From Burkholderiaceae bacterium (GTDB lineage Bacteria > Pseudomonadota > Gammaproteobacteria > Burkholderiales > Burkholderiaceae), in NCBI GenBank assembly GCA_018261955.1, contig JAGTRK010000003.1:310001-374000 (forward strand): a stretch of 64,000 bases of DNA, in the 5' to 3' direction. This document shows, one piece after another, positions 48,840 through 59,717 of the stretch. Within the stretch, counting starts at the first letter, position 1. Each line of letters opens with the position of its first letter. The position numbers and the translations under genes were made by a program. The notes beneath the pieces were generated by a model. It worked only from the letters and a program-made list of their open reading frames with translations. It had not been told where the DNA came from and did not search any database.

Positions 48840-50234
48840 ATGAACGAGCCACACCCGAAAAGTATTTCACCCGCACGCATTCAAAACATGATTGCGCGCG
48901 AATCAGAAACCTTTTTAAGCAAGCATCCCAAATCCATCACGTTGGCTGAACAAACCCAACACAATTTTTTATTTGGCGTGCCGCTGCACTGGATGGCGGA
49001 TTGGAATACCCCTGTCCCTCTTTTTGTAGCGCGCGCTCAAGGCGCGGAGTTTACTTGTGTGGACGGGCATCAATTCATTGATTTTTGCTTGGGTGATACG
49101 GGTGCGATGTTTGGTCATAGCCCCCAAGCGGTTGCCAACGCACTCAAAACACAGTCTGAGCGTGGCTATACCACCATGCTGCCAACCGCCGATGCGGCAA
49201 CTGCGGGGCGCGCATTGAGCGAGCGTTTTGGTCTGCCCTATTGGCAAATGGCCACCACCGCGACCGATGCCAATCGTTTTGCCTTGCGCTGGGCACGCGC
49301 CATCACGGGGCGCAAAAAATTATTGGTATTCAACGGCTGTTACCACGGCACGATTGACGATGTGTTTGTCGATTTAGACGCACACGATGTGAGCGCACCT
49401 GCCACCATGCGTGCCAGTTTACTCGGGCAAGTGTATGACTTGACGCAATTTAGCGATGTGGTTGAGTTCAATGACATCGAGGCGGTCAAAGCCAAATTGG
49501 CGAGCAATGAGTTTGCTTGTGTGCTCACCGAGCCTGCGCTGACCAACTGCGGTATGGTATTGCCAGCAGAGGGATTTTTGCGCGAATTGCGAGCAGTGTG
49601 CAATGCCACCAATACGCTGTTGATTTTCGATGAAACCCACACCATCAGCGCGGGCTACTCAGGATATACAGGAATTTGCTATGCGCAAGATGGCTTCTTA
49701 CCCGACATGATTATTGCAGGCAAAGCAATTGCAGGCGGCATTCCATGCGCGGTGTATGGAATGTCTGAAACAGTTGCTCAACGCGCCCGCGCTGCCAAAG
49801 AAGCCGCGCCCGCAGGACACTCAGGCATCGGCACAACACTGTCAGGCAATATGCTAACGATGGCGCTGCTCGCCACGAATTTAAACGAGGTGGCGACCGA
49901 GTCGGCTTTTATCACCATGATTGCGCGTCAAACCCAACTATCAGAGGGCATGCAAAGCATCATTGCGCATCATCAGTTACCGTGGAATGTGACCCAACTC
50001 GGTGCGCGCAGTGAGTTTCAATTTTGCCCCACCTCGCCACGTAATGGCTCTGAAGCCGAACTGGCGATGGACGATGGTTTGGAACGCGCGGTGCATTTGC
50101 ACTTGCTTAATCGCGGCATTATGATTACGCCGTTTCACAATATGACTTTGGTCTGCCCCGATACGTCGCAGGCGCATATTGAGCAATTTTTAAATGCGTT
50201 TGAGGCGTGCTTGGCAGAATTGACTTCGGTTTAA
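48840..50234 (+). CDS. Class III PLP aminotransferase (HemL-like)
   Basis: A 464-residue aminotransferase of the glutamate-1-semialdehyde aminomutase type. The PLP lysine is in M-I-I-A-G-K-A-I-A-G-G-I-P, the cofactor Asp in L-I-F-D-E-T-H-T, and the G-C-Y-H-G segment is near residue 165. The start at 48840 has GGAG upstream; an earlier reading adds 15 doubtful residues. The substrate is not clear: family members handle glutamate semialdehyde or other amino ketones. It stands alone. Confidence 0.85.
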   Translation: MNEPHPKSISPARIQNMIARESETFLSKHPKSITLAEQTQHNFLFGVPLHWMADWNTPVPLFVARAQGAEFTCVDGHQFIDFCLGDTGAMFGHSPQAVANALKTQSERGYTTMLPTADAATAGRALSERFGLPYWQMATTATDANRFALRWARAITGRKKLLVFNGCYHGTIDDVFVDLDAHDVSAPATMRASLLGQVYDLTQFSDVVEFNDIEAVKAKLASNEFACVLTEPALTNCGMVLPAEGFLRELRAVCNATNTLLIFDETHTISAGYSGYTGICYAQDGFLPDMIIAGKAIAGGIPCAVYGMSETVAQRARAAKEAAPAGHSGIGTTLSGNMLTMALLATNLNEVATESAFITMIARQTQLSEGMQSIIAHHQLPWNVTQLGARSEFQFCPTSPRNGSEAELAMDDGLERAVHLHLLNRGIMITPFHNMTLVCPDTSQAHIEQFLNAFEACLAELTSV

Positions 50235-50244
50235 ATAGAGCGCG

Positions 50245-50340
50245 GTCATTGCGGCGATGTTTGATTAGCAAAGCCGTCCATCGTGGTGCATTCGTTGATT
50301 GTTGAATGGGTTGTTTTGTGGCTGAACCACGCGCAATAAC
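50245..50340. repeat. Palindromic repeat, copy A (degraded)
   Basis: GTCATTGCGG at the left end and GCGCAATAAC at the right end bracket a 96-base imperfect palindrome with an inner GCAAAGC core. It is the same family as 52101-52198, but more diverged. It separates the aminotransferase and amidotransferase genes. Confidence 0.6.
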
Positions 50341-50445
50341 ATACACCTCATCATCACTCAGAAAAATACCATCCCATCCAAATACGCACCACAAATGCGC
50401 ACTGTTTTAGCGCAAACATTTACAGATTGGCATAGAATACACCCT

Positions 50446-51189
50446 ATGAAACCCATTTTAATCCTCCAAAACGCCCATTATGATTGGCCCGGTTATTTCA
50501 CAGACTGTCTGACCAACTGGGAAATCCCCTTTGAAGTGGTCAACATCGCTGCGGGCGATACCCTACCGATGTCCATCGTTGATTACAGCGGCTTTGCCAT
50601 CATGGGTGGCGCGATGAGCGTGCATGACACCGCCGAATTTCCGCATCTAAATCAAGCGGTCGATTTAATTTATGAGGCGATGTCAGTGCGCATCCCTGTG
50701 ATTGGGCATTGTTTGGGCGGGCAATTGCTCGCCAAAGCCAGCGGTGGACAAGTCACCGCCGCCGCCTACAAAGAAATTGGTTGGCACGATGTCACGCCAA
50801 TTGCCAATGCCGAGGCCTACCAATGGTTCGGCGGACTCGCACCCGTCACCTTGTTTGAATGGCACAGCGAGTTTTTCATCCCACCGCAACGCGCACGGGT
50901 GATTGCCAACAGTTTGTACTGTATCAACCAAGCCTTTATTTTGGACGACATCCACCTTGGTATGCAATTTCACTGCGAAGCCCTGCCCGAAAAAATCAAC
51001 CACTGGCTTGACACCGCGCGTGAAGATTTAAGCGATGCCAACAACCTCAATGTCCACCATGCCGAACGCATCCGCCGTGAAAACTGGCTGCACATCGAAA
51101 GTGCCATGGCGGTGGCGCGGCAGTTGTATTACAAGTGGTTGGAACGCGTTGCATTGGACGACAAAACCCGCAGTCGAATTAAACCATAA
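50446..51189 (+). CDS. Type 1 glutamine amidotransferase
   Basis: A 247-residue class I GATase-like protein from the ATG at 50446. The nucleophile elbow G-H-C-L-G-G-Q has the catalytic Cys near residue 88, and the partner residues are in M-Q-F-H-C-E. No synthase domain is attached, and the partner is unknown; similar proteins act in gamma-glutamyl or amide metabolism. The first Met proposed at 50395 has no coding support. Just upstream of thyA. Confidence 0.85.
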   Translation: MKPILILQNAHYDWPGYFTDCLTNWEIPFEVVNIAAGDTLPMSIVDYSGFAIMGGAMSVHDTAEFPHLNQAVDLIYEAMSVRIPVIGHCLGGQLLAKASGGQVTAAAYKEIGWHDVTPIANAEAYQWFGGLAPVTLFEWHSEFFIPPQRARVIANSLYCINQAFILDDIHLGMQFHCEALPEKINHWLDTAREDLSDANNLNVHHAERIRRENWLHIESAMAVARQLYYKWLERVALDDKTRSRIKP

Positions 51190-51239
51190 CGTTGCCCAGT
51201 GCTACAATGCACGCCGCACAACATCACAATTGATACCAC

Positions 51240-52034
51240 ATGAAACAATATCTCGACCTCATGCGCCATGTGTACGAGCACGGCACTGACAAAACCGACC
51301 GCACAGGTACAGGCACGCGCTCAGTGTTTGCGCATCAAATGCGTTTTGATTTGACCGAAGGTTTTCCGTTGGTCACGACCAAAAAATGTCATTTAAAATC
51401 AATTATTTATGAATTGCTTTGGTTCATTCAAGGCAATACCAACAACAACTGGCTCAAAGAACGTGGCGTGAGTATTTGGAACGAATGGGCGCGAGCCGAT
51501 GGCGAACTCGGTCCGATTTATGGGCACCAATGGCGTTCGTGGAACGATGGCAAAGGTGGCGAAATCGACCAACTCGCGCAGATCATCGAGCAACTCAAAG
51601 CCACGCCCGATTCGCGCCGCATCATCGTATCGGCATGGAATGTCGCCGACATCCCGAACATGGCTTTGCCACCGTGCCATGCTTTTTTCCAATTTTATGT
51701 TGCCAATGGCGAGTTGTCCTGTCAGTTGTATCAACGCAGCGCGGACATATTCCTCGGTGTGCCATTTAACATCGCCTCCTATGCCCTACTGACCTATATG
51801 ATTGCGCAGCAAACAGGTTTGGTTGCCAAAGAGTTTATTTGGACGGGCGGCGACTGTCACCTGTACAACAACCACTTCACGCAGGTTGAAACCCAACTCG
51901 CGCGCGAACCATTGCCTTTGCCGCAATTGGTCATCAAACGCAAACCCGATTCGATTTTTGACTACGCGTTTGAGGATTTTGAAATTGTGAACTACCAGCA
52001 TCACGAAGCGATACGTGCGCAGGTGGCGGTGTAA
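51240..52034 (+). CDS. thyA: Thymidylate synthase
   Basis: ThyA methylates dUMP to dTMP with methylene-tetrahydrofolate. The 264 residues match the short bacterial form. The active-site Cys is in [12 protein letters not shown] and the conserved R-T-G-T-G-T start and [13 protein letters not shown] are clear. folA, usually next door, is far away at 8170. Confidence 0.98.
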   Translation: MKQYLDLMRHVYEHGTDKTDRTGTGTRSVFAHQMRFDLTEGFPLVTTKKCHLKSIIYELLWFIQGNTNNNWLKERGVSIWNEWARADGELGPIYGHQWRSWNDGKGGEIDQLAQIIEQLKATPDSRRIIVSAWNVADIPNMALPPCHAFFQFYVANGELSCQLYQRSADIFLGVPFNIASYALLTYMIAQQTGLVAKEFIWTGGDCHLYNNHFTQVETQLAREPLPLPQLVIKRKPDSIFDYAFEDFEIVNYQHHEAIRAQVAV

Positions 52035-52100
52035 ATTAGAAAATAACTCGTTGCCACATCCTGTGTAAAAGCAAGAATAATAGCCTTTGTCGTCATTCGA

Positions 52101-52198
52101 GTCATTGCGAATACATGTATCGCAAAGCAGTCCATATGACCTCAAATAAATGAAGGCGGTATGGATTGCTTTGCTGCTGAAACGTCGCTCGCAATGAC
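52101..52198. repeat. Palindromic repeat, copy B
   Basis: A 98-base imperfect palindrome: GTCATTGCGA at the left end and TCGCAATGAC at the right end, each with a GCAAAGC-type core and a C-C-A-T block further in. The same family as 50245-50340. No coding capacity. It fills the gap between thyA and the acetyltransferase. Confidence 0.7.
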
Positions 52199-52238
52199 CA
52201 CAGTATTTTAATCCCAAAAATTTAATTGGAACGCCAAT

Positions 52239-52799
52239 ATGAGTAACCTCGATTTACAAGGCACACACATCCACCTCACCCCCATTCAGCCCACGCATTT
52301 TGACGAACTCCACGCCATCATTCTGCGCAACCCGCAGACCTATCATTTCTCCAATATCGGCGCATCAGTGGAGAAATTCACACTGTGGTTCGAGCAGGCG
52401 TTGAGCGATAAAGCCTATGTGGTGGTGGACAATGCGACAGGTAAATTGCTTGGCAGCACGCGTTTTTACAACCACAACACCCTTGTACCGCACGCTTATA
52501 TTGGCTATACGTGGTATGACACCGATGTGATGGGCACGCACGTCAATCCTGAAACAAAATTGCTCATGCTGACCCATGCGTTTGAAACTTTGAAATTATT
52601 GCGTGTCGGTTTTGAAGTCGATGCCGATAATCTGCGTTCACGCGCGGCAGTATTGAAATTGGGGGCAAAACACGAGGGCATCTTGCGCCACCATCGCCGC
52701 CGTTGGAGTGACGGGGCTTTGTCGGATACCTATTCGTTCAGTATTTTGTTGGATGAATGGGCTGAAATTAAAGCGAATTTGCAGGCACGCTTGGCGTGA
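52239..52799 (+). CDS. GNAT acetyltransferase (RimJ/RimL-like)
   Basis: A 186-residue GNAT-fold enzyme that probably acetylates an amino group using acetyl-CoA. The pattern (L-x-P-I-x-x-x-H start, G-S-T-R-F-Y-N in the fold centre, R-V-G-F-E-V-D-A-D-N-L-R-S-R-A-A near the end of the domain) fits the RimJ/RimL group that acetylates protein N-termini or small amines. The target is not known. It has its own terminator. Confidence 0.85.
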   Translation: MSNLDLQGTHIHLTPIQPTHFDELHAIILRNPQTYHFSNIGASVEKFTLWFEQALSDKAYVVVDNATGKLLGSTRFYNHNTLVPHAYIGYTWYDTDVMGTHVNPETKLLMLTHAFETLKLLRVGFEVDADNLRSRAAVLKLGAKHEGILRHHRRRWSDGALSDTYSFSILLDEWAEIKANLQARLA

Positions 52800-52847
52800 T
52801 TTTCAACGATACATATCAAAAATTACAGGTTATACAATTAAACCAAA

Positions 52848-52884
52848 ACAAAACCCCTGCAATTTACATCGCAGGGGTTTTTGA
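52848..52884. terminator. Bidirectional terminator between the acetyltransferase and pnp
   Basis: AAACCCCTGC (52851-52860) pairs perfectly with GCAGGGGTTT (52871-52880), A residues before and T residues after. It ends both convergent units. Confidence 0.9.
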
Positions 52885-52902
52885 TGAAACGGCTGTTCCA
52901 GT

Positions 52903-55062
52903 TTATTCAGGTGCTTGAGTCGGTGTTTCTTCTGTCACAACAGGTGCACTCGCTTCACGCGCAGGACGCTCCAACAATGCCTTCATCGACAATTTCACAC
53001 GACCACGATCGTCGGTTTCAGTGGCTTTCACCGTGATTAGCTGACCTTCTTTGAGGTAGTCCGATACTTGATTGACGCGCTCATGAGCGATTTGTGAGAT
53101 GTGCAGCAAGCCATCTTTGCCAGGGAACACTTGAACGATTGCGCCGAAATCCAAGATTTTCAAGACTTGACAGTTCTCATAAACTTTACCCACTTCGATT
53201 TCAGCGGTCAATTCAGAGATGCGACGTTGTGCATCGGCGGCTTTTTCCGCATCATTAGACGCAATGGTAATCGTGCCGTCCTCTTGAATATCAATCGTTG
53301 TACCCGTTTCTTCGGTCAATTGGCGAATGGTTGCGCCGCCTTTACCAATCACGTCACGGATTTTGTCCGCGTTGATTTTCATGGTGTATAAACGTGGCGC
53401 AAAGGTGGACATTTCTTCACGACCACCGCTAATTGCGGCTTGCATTTTACCGAGGATGTGCATACGCCCTTCTTTGGCTTGTGCCAATGCCACTTGCATA
53501 ATTTCTTTGGTAATGCCTTGAATTTTAATGTCCATTTGCAAAGCGGTAATCCCAATCGCAGTCCCCGCGACTTTAAAATCCATATCACCCAAGTGATCTT
53601 CATCACCCAAGATGTCGGTCAATACTGCAAATTTACCACCGTCTTTAATCAAACCCATCGCAATACCCGCCACGTGGGCTTTCATTGGCACACCTGCGTC
53701 CATCAACGCCAAGCAGCCGCCACAGACCGAAGCCATTGACGATGAGCCGTTGGACTCAGTGATTTCAGAGACCACACGGATGGTGTATGGGAATTCTTCG
53801 TTTGATGGCAAACAGGCGACCAATGCGCGTTTTGCCAAGCGACCATGACCGATTTCGCGGCGTTTGGGTGAACCCACGCGCCCCGTCTCACCTGTGGCAA
53901 ATGGCGGCATGTTGTAGTGCAACATGAACTTATCACGTGAACTCGCTTGCAAAGCATCAACGATTTGCTCATCGGTTTTCGTGCCCAAAGTCGCAACCAC
54001 CAAACCTTGGGTTTCACCACGGGTGAACAATGCCGAACCATGCGTGCGTGGCAAAATGCCGAGTTCGATTTCAATCGGACGCACGGTGCGCGTGTCACGA
54101 CCGTCAATACGTGGCTTGCCATTCAAAATTTCAGAACGCACCACTTGCGCTTCTAAATCAAACAAGATGTTGCCCACTTCCACCGCATCGGCCTCAATGC
54201 CCGCATCACTCAAGGCAGTCAAGGTTTTTGCAGTCACTTCGCGCAACGCCGTCGTGCGCAATTGTTTTTCGCGAATTTGATACGCCGCTTGTACATCGGC
54301 TTGTGCGACTTCAGTCACTTTGGCAATCAAAGGCTCGTTTTTCGCAGGCGCAGTCCAGTTCCACTCAGGCTTGCCACCATCGCGTACCAATTCATAAATT
54401 GCATCAATCGCCACTTGCATTTGCTCATGACCATACACCACCGCGCCGAGCATGACGTCTTCGGGCAACTGTTGCGCTTCAGATTCCACCATCAACACCG
54501 CTGCTTCAGTCCCCGCCACCACCAAATCCATGCGTGAGGTTTCGAGTTGCGCAAACGTTGGGTTCAACACATATTGACCGTCGATATAGCCCACGCGTGC
54601 CGCGCCAACTGGACCTGCGAAAGGCACACCCGAAATTGCCATCGCCGCAGAAGCCGCGAGCAATGCGGGAATATCAGGATTGACTTCAGGGTTTGATGAC
54701 AAAACCTGCACCACCACTTGAATTTCATTGTAAAAACCTTCTGGAAACAATGGACGTAATGGGCGGTCAATCAAACGGCTGACCAACGTTTCATTTTCAG
54801 AGGGACGACCTTCACGGCGGAAAAAACCACCTGGGATGCGACCTGCCGCATAGACTTTCTCAATATAATCCACAGTCAATGGAAAAAAATCTTGCCCTGC
54901 TTTGGCTTGTTCTTTGGCAACCACGGTGGCTAAAACCACGGTGTCATCCATATCCAACATCACCGCACCAGAGGCTTGGCGCGCGATTTGCCCCGTTTCC
55001 ATTTTGACGGTGTGTTGACCGTATTGAAAAGTTTTGGTGACTTTATTAAACATACTCATCAT
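52903..55062 (-). CDS. pnp: Polynucleotide phosphorylase
   Basis: PNPase degrades RNA from the 3' end with phosphate. The 719 residues hold two RNase PH domains, a KH domain ([12 protein letters not shown]) and a C-terminal S1 domain (V-G-K-V-Y-E-N through G-L-L-H-I-S-Q). The start lies after AAAGGA. It follows rpsO in the standard rpsO-pnp order; a hairpin lies between. Confidence 0.98.
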   Translation of the reverse strand: MMSMFNKVTKTFQYGQHTVKMETGQIARQASGAVMLDMDDTVVLATVVAKEQAKAGQDFFPLTVDYIEKVYAAGRIPGGFFRREGRPSENETLVSRLIDRPLRPLFPEGFYNEIQVVVQVLSSNPEVNPDIPALLAASAAMAISGVPFAGPVGAARVGYIDGQYVLNPTFAQLETSRMDLVVAGTEAAVLMVESEAQQLPEDVMLGAVVYGHEQMQVAIDAIYELVRDGGKPEWNWTAPAKNEPLIAKVTEVAQADVQAAYQIREKQLRTTALREVTAKTLTALSDAGIEADAVEVGNILFDLEAQVVRSEILNGKPRIDGRDTRTVRPIEIELGILPRTHGSALFTRGETQGLVVATLGTKTDEQIVDALQASSRDKFMLHYNMPPFATGETGRVGSPKRREIGHGRLAKRALVACLPSNEEFPYTIRVVSEITESNGSSSMASVCGGCLALMDAGVPMKAHVAGIAMGLIKDGGKFAVLTDILGDEDHLGDMDFKVAGTAIGITALQMDIKIQGITKEIMQVALAQAKEGRMHILGKMQAAISGGREEMSTFAPRLYTMKINADKIRDVIGKGGATIRQLTEETGTTIDIQEDGTITIASNDAEKAADAQRRISELTAEIEVGKVYENCQVLKILDFGAIVQVFPGKDGLLHISQIAHERVNQVSDYLKEGQLITVKATETDDRGRVKLSMKALLERPAREASAPVVTEETPTQAPE

Positions 55063-55181
55063 AAATCCTTTATTTCTTTTTAGCGTCCTTGACCTGTTTT
55101 CATGCTATTCCAACAAGGTTTTCAAGCAAAACCCTCTTGGAATAACACCTGCCTCGGACTGCTGTGATTAAAAACAACGTT

Positions 55182-55215
55182 TAAAAAAAATGCCTGCATC
55201 ATCGACACAGGCATT
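55182..55215 (-). terminator. Terminator or attenuator between rpsO and pnp
   Basis: On the minus strand AATGCCTG (55208-55215) pairs with CAGGCATT (55189-55196), followed by a T-run (55182-55190). It ends part of the rpsO message; read-through and processing would feed pnp, as is known for this operon in E. coli. Confidence 0.8.
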
Positions 55216-55227
55216 CTCATAAACTGA

Positions 55228-55494
55228 TTATTTACGCAAGCCTAAACGTTCAATCAACGAACGATACGCATCAGCGTCTTTGCGTTTCAAATAGTCGAGC
55301 AACTTACGACGGCGGCTGACCATTTTCAACAAACCACGACGTGAGTGGTGGTCTTTTTTGTGGGCTTTAAAATGCTCAGTCAAATCGTTGATGCGGGTTG
55401 TGAGCAAAGCCACTTGAACTTCTGGAGAACCTGTATCGCCAACTGCGCGTTGGTATTGCGCGACGACTTCGGCTTTAATTGCAGTAATAGACAT
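55228..55494 (-). CDS. rpsO: 30S ribosomal protein S15
   Basis: S15 binds 16S rRNA early in assembly. The 88 residues from the ATG at 55494 match the family: [19 protein letters not shown], and R-R-K-L-L-D-Y-L-K. The longer reading from 55524 is rejected. Upstream of pnp. Confidence 0.98.
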   Translation of the reverse strand: MSITAIKAEVVAQYQRAVGDTGSPEVQVALLTTRINDLTEHFKAHKKDHHSRRGLLKMVSRRRKLLDYLKRKDADAYRSLIERLGLRK

Positions 55495-55602
55495 ATGAAT
55501 CCTTAAAGTTAAACTTGCGGTCACGTTGGTCTAACAACGCGCCGTGCGCTCAAAATGAGCAACTGATATTGTACTACAGCACGCTATGCTTCACAAGTCT
55601 AA

Positions 55603-56643
55603 TTAAGCCAAAATTTTCGCCAAGGTCAGCAGCATCAAGCCCAACAAGACGAAAATCGTCGCACGCCAAAACAGCCCCACCCCGCTGTTTAATGAACGCA
55701 CATCTGGATTGGGTCCTGTCCCAATTTGCCCTGCGTTTTTGACTTCGTTGGCTTTTAATTCAACGTCCTCACCATACAGTGCCAACTCGTGCTCATCCAT
55801 CATATCGCGCGTGCGTTGTGTGACCCCATCGCGCAAAGTCACACCCAATGCGCCCGCGCCCGCAGTTAAGGTCACCGCCGCCGCATCGGTTTCACCCAGT
55901 TGACGCAAACTGTCGGACTGAGTGCGCCACGCGTACATGGCTTCTTCAAAATTACCCACCACCGCAAAAATCACTGCGGCACAGCGTGCGGGTAAAAACT
56001 CTATCCAGTTCATCATTTTACGTGCGTATGCGGTGTACGCGTCTTGTTTACCCTCGGCGCGCAGATGCCAACGCCGAGCGAGCAAATCCGCCAAGCGGTA
56101 GAAAACCACCCCTGCCACACCCAATTTAAACGGCGCAAACAGCAAAAACCAAAACAAACCCGCAAATACATAGCGCAAACTCGATACAATCGCCATTTCC
56201 AAGGACTGACGTATCAGCTGCGTTTCAGTCAATTGCGACACTTGAATATTGCCACGATAGCCTGTTAACTCAGCTTCTTCGTGCAACCATTCAACCAATG
56301 CGGTGCGTGCTTTGGTATCATCGCCCGCCATCAGCGCGATGCGTATTTTGCTATAAAAATGGCTGAACTGACGAATACCAATGGTCAAATACAAAACCCC
56401 AATCGTCAGCAGCAAACCAAGCAGAGGGTGAATCGCATGGGTCGCAAAACTTAGCAATCCAGCAATCAATGCACCCATCAAGGTGATAAACCAAAAGGTT
56501 TGCCAAGGCTTGACTTGATCCATCGCCAATGCGCGCTCAACATAGTCAATCACATTGCGCAACCCCAAACGAAGTCGTGTGTAACTCGACAGCGGGAAAA
56601 TTTGTTCCAATAACAATGCACCTAATATCGCGATTAAACTCAT
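55603..56643 (-). CDS. CobD/CbiB-like membrane protein
   Basis: A 346-residue membrane protein of the CobD/CbiB (AmpE-like) group, with membrane helices near both ends and a helical soluble part. In Burkholderiales it sits next to rpsO and a Nudix gene, as here. True CobD makes part of cobalamin, but these family members are not in cobalamin loci and may be regulatory. The call rests on similarity of plan and context. Confidence 0.7.
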   Translation of the reverse strand: MSLIAILGALLLEQIFPLSSYTRLRLGLRNVIDYVERALAMDQVKPWQTFWFITLMGALIAGLLSFATHAIHPLLGLLLTIGVLYLTIGIRQFSHFYSKIRIALMAGDDTKARTALVEWLHEEAELTGYRGNIQVSQLTETQLIRQSLEMAIVSSLRYVFAGLFWFLLFAPFKLGVAGVVFYRLADLLARRWHLRAEGKQDAYTAYARKMMNWIEFLPARCAAVIFAVVGNFEEAMYAWRTQSDSLRQLGETDAAAVTLTAGAGALGVTLRDGVTQRTRDMMDEHELALYGEDVELKANEVKNAGQIGTGPNPDVRSLNSGVGLFWRATIFVLLGLMLLTLAKILA

Positions 56644-56737
56644 GGTACTTCCTTTATTATGAATGTCTCAATGCCATTCTAAACCAAAAATCGATGTGAA
56701 CGAGCGTGCCAAAAAGGATTATTCAAAACCAGTCTGC

Positions 56738-57439
56738 TTACTTAAAACCCGCACGCAAAATCAAATCAAAATTATGTAGCATCGCCATGCTCGCGCCCCA
56801 AATAAAAAATTCATCGTGGGTGACACTTAGAAACCTTCGAGTTTGCTCAGCGTACTCAAAGGTGTGCACACGCATTTGAGCCCGATCCAACAAGTTGCGC
56901 AATGGCACTGTAAACATTTGATCCACTTCTTGTTCATCAATTTGGATGATTTGCTTCTGCCATAAAATATCCGTTATCACTGCCACCACAGGCGTGACAC
57001 AAAAGCCTGTAATGGTTTGATAATCGGGCATCACCCCCAAAACCGTTACATCCTGCCGATTTAAACCAATCTCTTCATTGGCCTCACGCAAAGCGGCTTG
57101 TAGCGCCGATTCGCCCACTTCAATGCGTCCACCAACGAAACTCACTTGTCCCGCATGGTGGCGTAAATGCGCCGCACGCGTGGTGAGCACCACATCGTAG
57201 CCCTGTTCGCGTTCTATCAAAAGCACCAATACTGCGGCATAACGCACATTTTCTGACAGAGAAATATCTTGTCGCCATAAATCGGGTACATCATGTGCCT
57301 GCATTAAAGCATTTTGAATAAGCGCACGATTGAGTAATTGCCAATTTTGCTCGGTCCATGCGGGCATTTGTATATGCTCAGACCAAGCAATATGTGGGAC
57401 TTCGCGTGGGTTAAAAATAGGAATCATCGTTTGGGTCAT
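56738..57439 (-). CDS. Nudix hydrolase, CoA pyrophosphatase-like
   Basis: A 233-residue Nudix protein. The Nudix box is complete, G-G-R-I-E-V-G-E followed by R-E-A-N-E-E-I-G-L, and the preceding L-R-H-H-A-G-Q-V-S-F motif is typical of the CoA-pyrophosphatase (NudL-type) subgroup. It probably cleaves coenzyme A or similar nucleotides. Conserved next to the CobD-like gene in Burkholderiales. Confidence 0.88.
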   Translation of the reverse strand: MTQTMIPIFNPREVPHIAWSEHIQMPAWTEQNWQLLNRALIQNALMQAHDVPDLWRQDISLSENVRYAAVLVLLIEREQGYDVVLTTRAAHLRHHAGQVSFVGGRIEVGESALQAALREANEEIGLNRQDVTVLGVMPDYQTITGFCVTPVVAVITDILWQKQIIQIDEQEVDQMFTVPLRNLLDRAQMRVHTFEYAEQTRRFLSVTHDEFFIWGASMAMLHNFDLILRAGFK

Positions 57440-57474
57440 GCTTCATTGTAAGGGATATAAATACAAAAAGGCGA

Positions 57475-57508
57475 CAAAAAAGCGCGAACATTGAAGTCGC
57501 GCTTTTTA
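57475..57508. terminator. Bidirectional terminator after rplS
   Basis: AGCGCGA (57481-57487) and TCGCGCT (57497-57503) form a GC-rich stem; A-runs and T-runs flank it on both sides. It closes the rpsP-rimM-trmD-rplS unit on the minus strand. Confidence 0.88.
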
Positions 57509-57526
57509 CTTTTAGCCGCAGAAATT

Positions 57527-57907
57527 TTATGCTTCAGCCGCTTTGTTTTTACGTGCTGGCAATTTTTCTTTAATACGTGCCGATTTACCTGAACGATCGC
57601 GCAAGTAATACAACTTAGCACGACGCACATCACCGCGGCGTTTCACTTCGATGCCTGCGATGGTTGGCGAGTACAATTGGAATGTACGTTCAACACCCAC
57701 GCCAGATGAAATTTTACGCACGATGAACGATGAGTTCAAACCACGATTGCGGCGCGCAATCACAACACCTTCATACGCCTGAACACGTTTACGAGCACCC
57801 TCAACGACATTCACGCTCACCACAACCGTATCACCAGGGGCAAATACGGGGATGGTTTTTCCCAAGCGAGCAATTTCTTCTTGCTCTAAAATTTGAATCA
57901 AATCCAT
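57527..57907 (-). CDS. rplS: 50S ribosomal protein L19
   Basis: L19 sits at the 30S/50S interface. The 126 residues show the P[12 protein letters not shown] start, R[11 protein letters not shown] and the [12 protein letters not shown] tail. Fourth gene of the rpsP operon, 156 bases after trmD, so it may have its own promoter too. Confidence 0.98.
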   Translation of the reverse strand: MDLIQILEQEEIARLGKTIPVFAPGDTVVVSVNVVEGARKRVQAYEGVVIARRNRGLNSSFIVRKISSGVGVERTFQLYSPTIAGIEVKRRGDVRRAKLYYLRDRSGKSARIKEKLPARKNKAAEA

Positions 57908-58063
57908 TTTTCACTCCAAATACCATCGTTTGTCATCGGTTTTTATTGTAGATGACCAGAGGATGGATGATGTTTGATGCCTCGGCACGCCACATCCATT
58001 TAAAAGCCCAAACACATTCAAAACCTGCGTGTGTTTAAGCACCCAAATACAGCATTGACCAAT

Positions 58064-58909
58064 TTATAAAGCATCCTGTGTCAATTGCTGTAAATATTTT
58101 TCATCTGCCGAACTCAAAAAACCGTGTTCTCGCGCCCGAACAATTAAATCAGGGCGTTTGTACCAAGTGTTTTTTAAAGCCATCTGCCGACGAAAGACTG
58201 CTATTCTAGCATGGTTTCCCGACAAAAGCACCTCTGGTACGGCAAAATCCTCAAAAATCTCGGGGCGCGTATAGTGCGCGCAGTCGAGCAAGCCATTCAA
58301 TTCATCCGAAAACGAATCTTGCGCGGCGGACAACTGGTCATTTAAAACATCGGGCACACAACGCAATAAGGCATCAAACACCACCATCGCTGCCAACTCA
58401 CCACCCGATAAAACCACATCGCCGATGCTCAACTCAGCATCAATCAAACCCGCGTCAAACAAACGCTCGTCAATCGCTTCGTAGCGTCCGCACAACACCA
58501 CCAAACCACGTGGCGGTTTATCAAACTCAGCACTCGCCGCGATATTGGTGGATACGTGCATGGCTTGCAATTGTGTTGCGACCCATGTCTGCGTCAATAC
58601 CACACCTTGCGGTGACATATAGACCACATAAGGCGCATAGCCCAAAGCCATTTGTCGTTCACGCGCAGCACGGATTGCCTCAGCCAAAGGCGGTGCCATC
58701 ATCACCATACCCGGACCGCCGCCATACGGTCTGTCGTCCACGGTTTTATAGGCATTACTGGCAAACTCGCGTGGATTGGTCAATTTCAAATCCACCAAAC
58801 CCAACTCAAACGCACGGCGCACAACGCCCTGCTCCGTCAATGCACTAAACATCTCTGGAAACAGGGTGATGACATCAAGCAGGATGGGCGTGGTTTTGGG
58901 CGGGTTCAT
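58064..58909 (-). CDS. trmD: tRNA (guanine-37-N1) methyltransferase
   Basis: TrmD methylates G37 of tRNAs, protecting reading frame. The 281 residues carry the knotted SPOUT fold: [12 protein letters not shown] near residue 58, [11 protein letters not shown] near 135 and [11 protein letters not shown] near 158. Third gene of the rpsP operon. Confidence 0.98.
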   Translation of the reverse strand: MNPPKTTPILLDVITLFPEMFSALTEQGVVRRAFELGLVDLKLTNPREFASNAYKTVDDRPYGGGPGMVMMAPPLAEAIRAARERQMALGYAPYVVYMSPQGVVLTQTWVATQLQAMHVSTNIAASAEFDKPPRGLVVLCGRYEAIDERLFDAGLIDAELSIGDVVLSGGELAAMVVFDALLRCVPDVLNDQLSAAQDSFSDELNGLLDCAHYTRPEIFEDFAVPEVLLSGNHARIAVFRRQMALKNTWYKRPDLIVRAREHGFLSSADEKYLQQLTQDAL

Positions 58910-59029
58910 TCGATGATGAATTCAGAGGACGTGTTTGAGCAACTCATTATACAAGTCTGAACAATGGGCGATGGGGTTTTGGGCTTAGAATTTTTTTGCA
59001 CAGATGCAGACGAACAACACGCACAGAGA

Positions 59030-59686
59030 CTATGCCGTCGCATCCACATCCCATGTCACCGCGATGGTTTTGGGCTGCGATTGCACATCTACCTTACCGA
59101 CAAACGCAGACACAAAGGGAATTAAATATTCAACGGGCTTTGCAGCATCTGAGCTTTGGGAAACAACATTCATCACCGTATGCGCGGCATTCTCAAACAA
59201 TTGAGTGACTTCACCAAGCACTACACCGTCTTGATTAACCACCTGCGCCCCCAATAAATCGACCCAATAAAATTCATCTTCATCAGGCTGTGGAAACTCG
59301 GTGCGTGATACAGCAATTTGCCAACCTTTGAATTGTTCGACCATTGTGCGGTCAACCCAACCCGCCATTGTTCCGACCCACGCATCGGCATGCGGTTTAA
59401 AACCTTTGGGCTCAAATCCCTGCCAATGCGCATCTGCGACCGATTGTTCAGGAATATACGGCGCAATCCACCAACGCGTGGCATTTTGCAAGGCATCAGG
59501 CGAATGCGAAAAGGGATGGATTTTCACCCACCCCTTGACACCATAGGCAGCACCGATGCGCGCGACGATAATTAAATCATCCGTTTGCGCTGCGTTGGTG
59601 GCTTGGGTGGTATTGGCTGTATTGCTTGTTTCGTTGTTTTGAACGGATTCTGACACACGCTTTTTTTTCGGAACGAAGTTCGCCAT
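59030..59686 (-). CDS. rimM: Ribosome maturation factor RimM
   Basis: RimM helps mature the 30S head and binds S19. The 218-residue protein has the typical G-x-A-Y-G-V-K-G-W-V-K-I-H start near residue 47 and a C-terminal PRC-barrel (D-E-D-E-F-Y-W-V-D-L-L-G). About 37 extra residues, rich in Asn and Thr, precede the conserved part. It lies between rpsP and trmD. Confidence 0.93.
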   Translation of the reverse strand: MANFVPKKKRVSESVQNNETSNTANTTQATNAAQTDDLIIVARIGAAYGVKGWVKIHPFSHSPDALQNATRWWIAPYIPEQSVADAHWQGFEPKGFKPHADAWVGTMAGWVDRTMVEQFKGWQIAVSRTEFPQPDEDEFYWVDLLGAQVVNQDGVVLGEVTQLFENAAHTVMNVVSQSSDAAKPVEYLIPFVSAFVGKVDVQSQPKTIAVTWDVDATA

Positions 59687-59717
59687 GTGTCAAAACCCAA
59701 TCAATAAAGATACAAGT

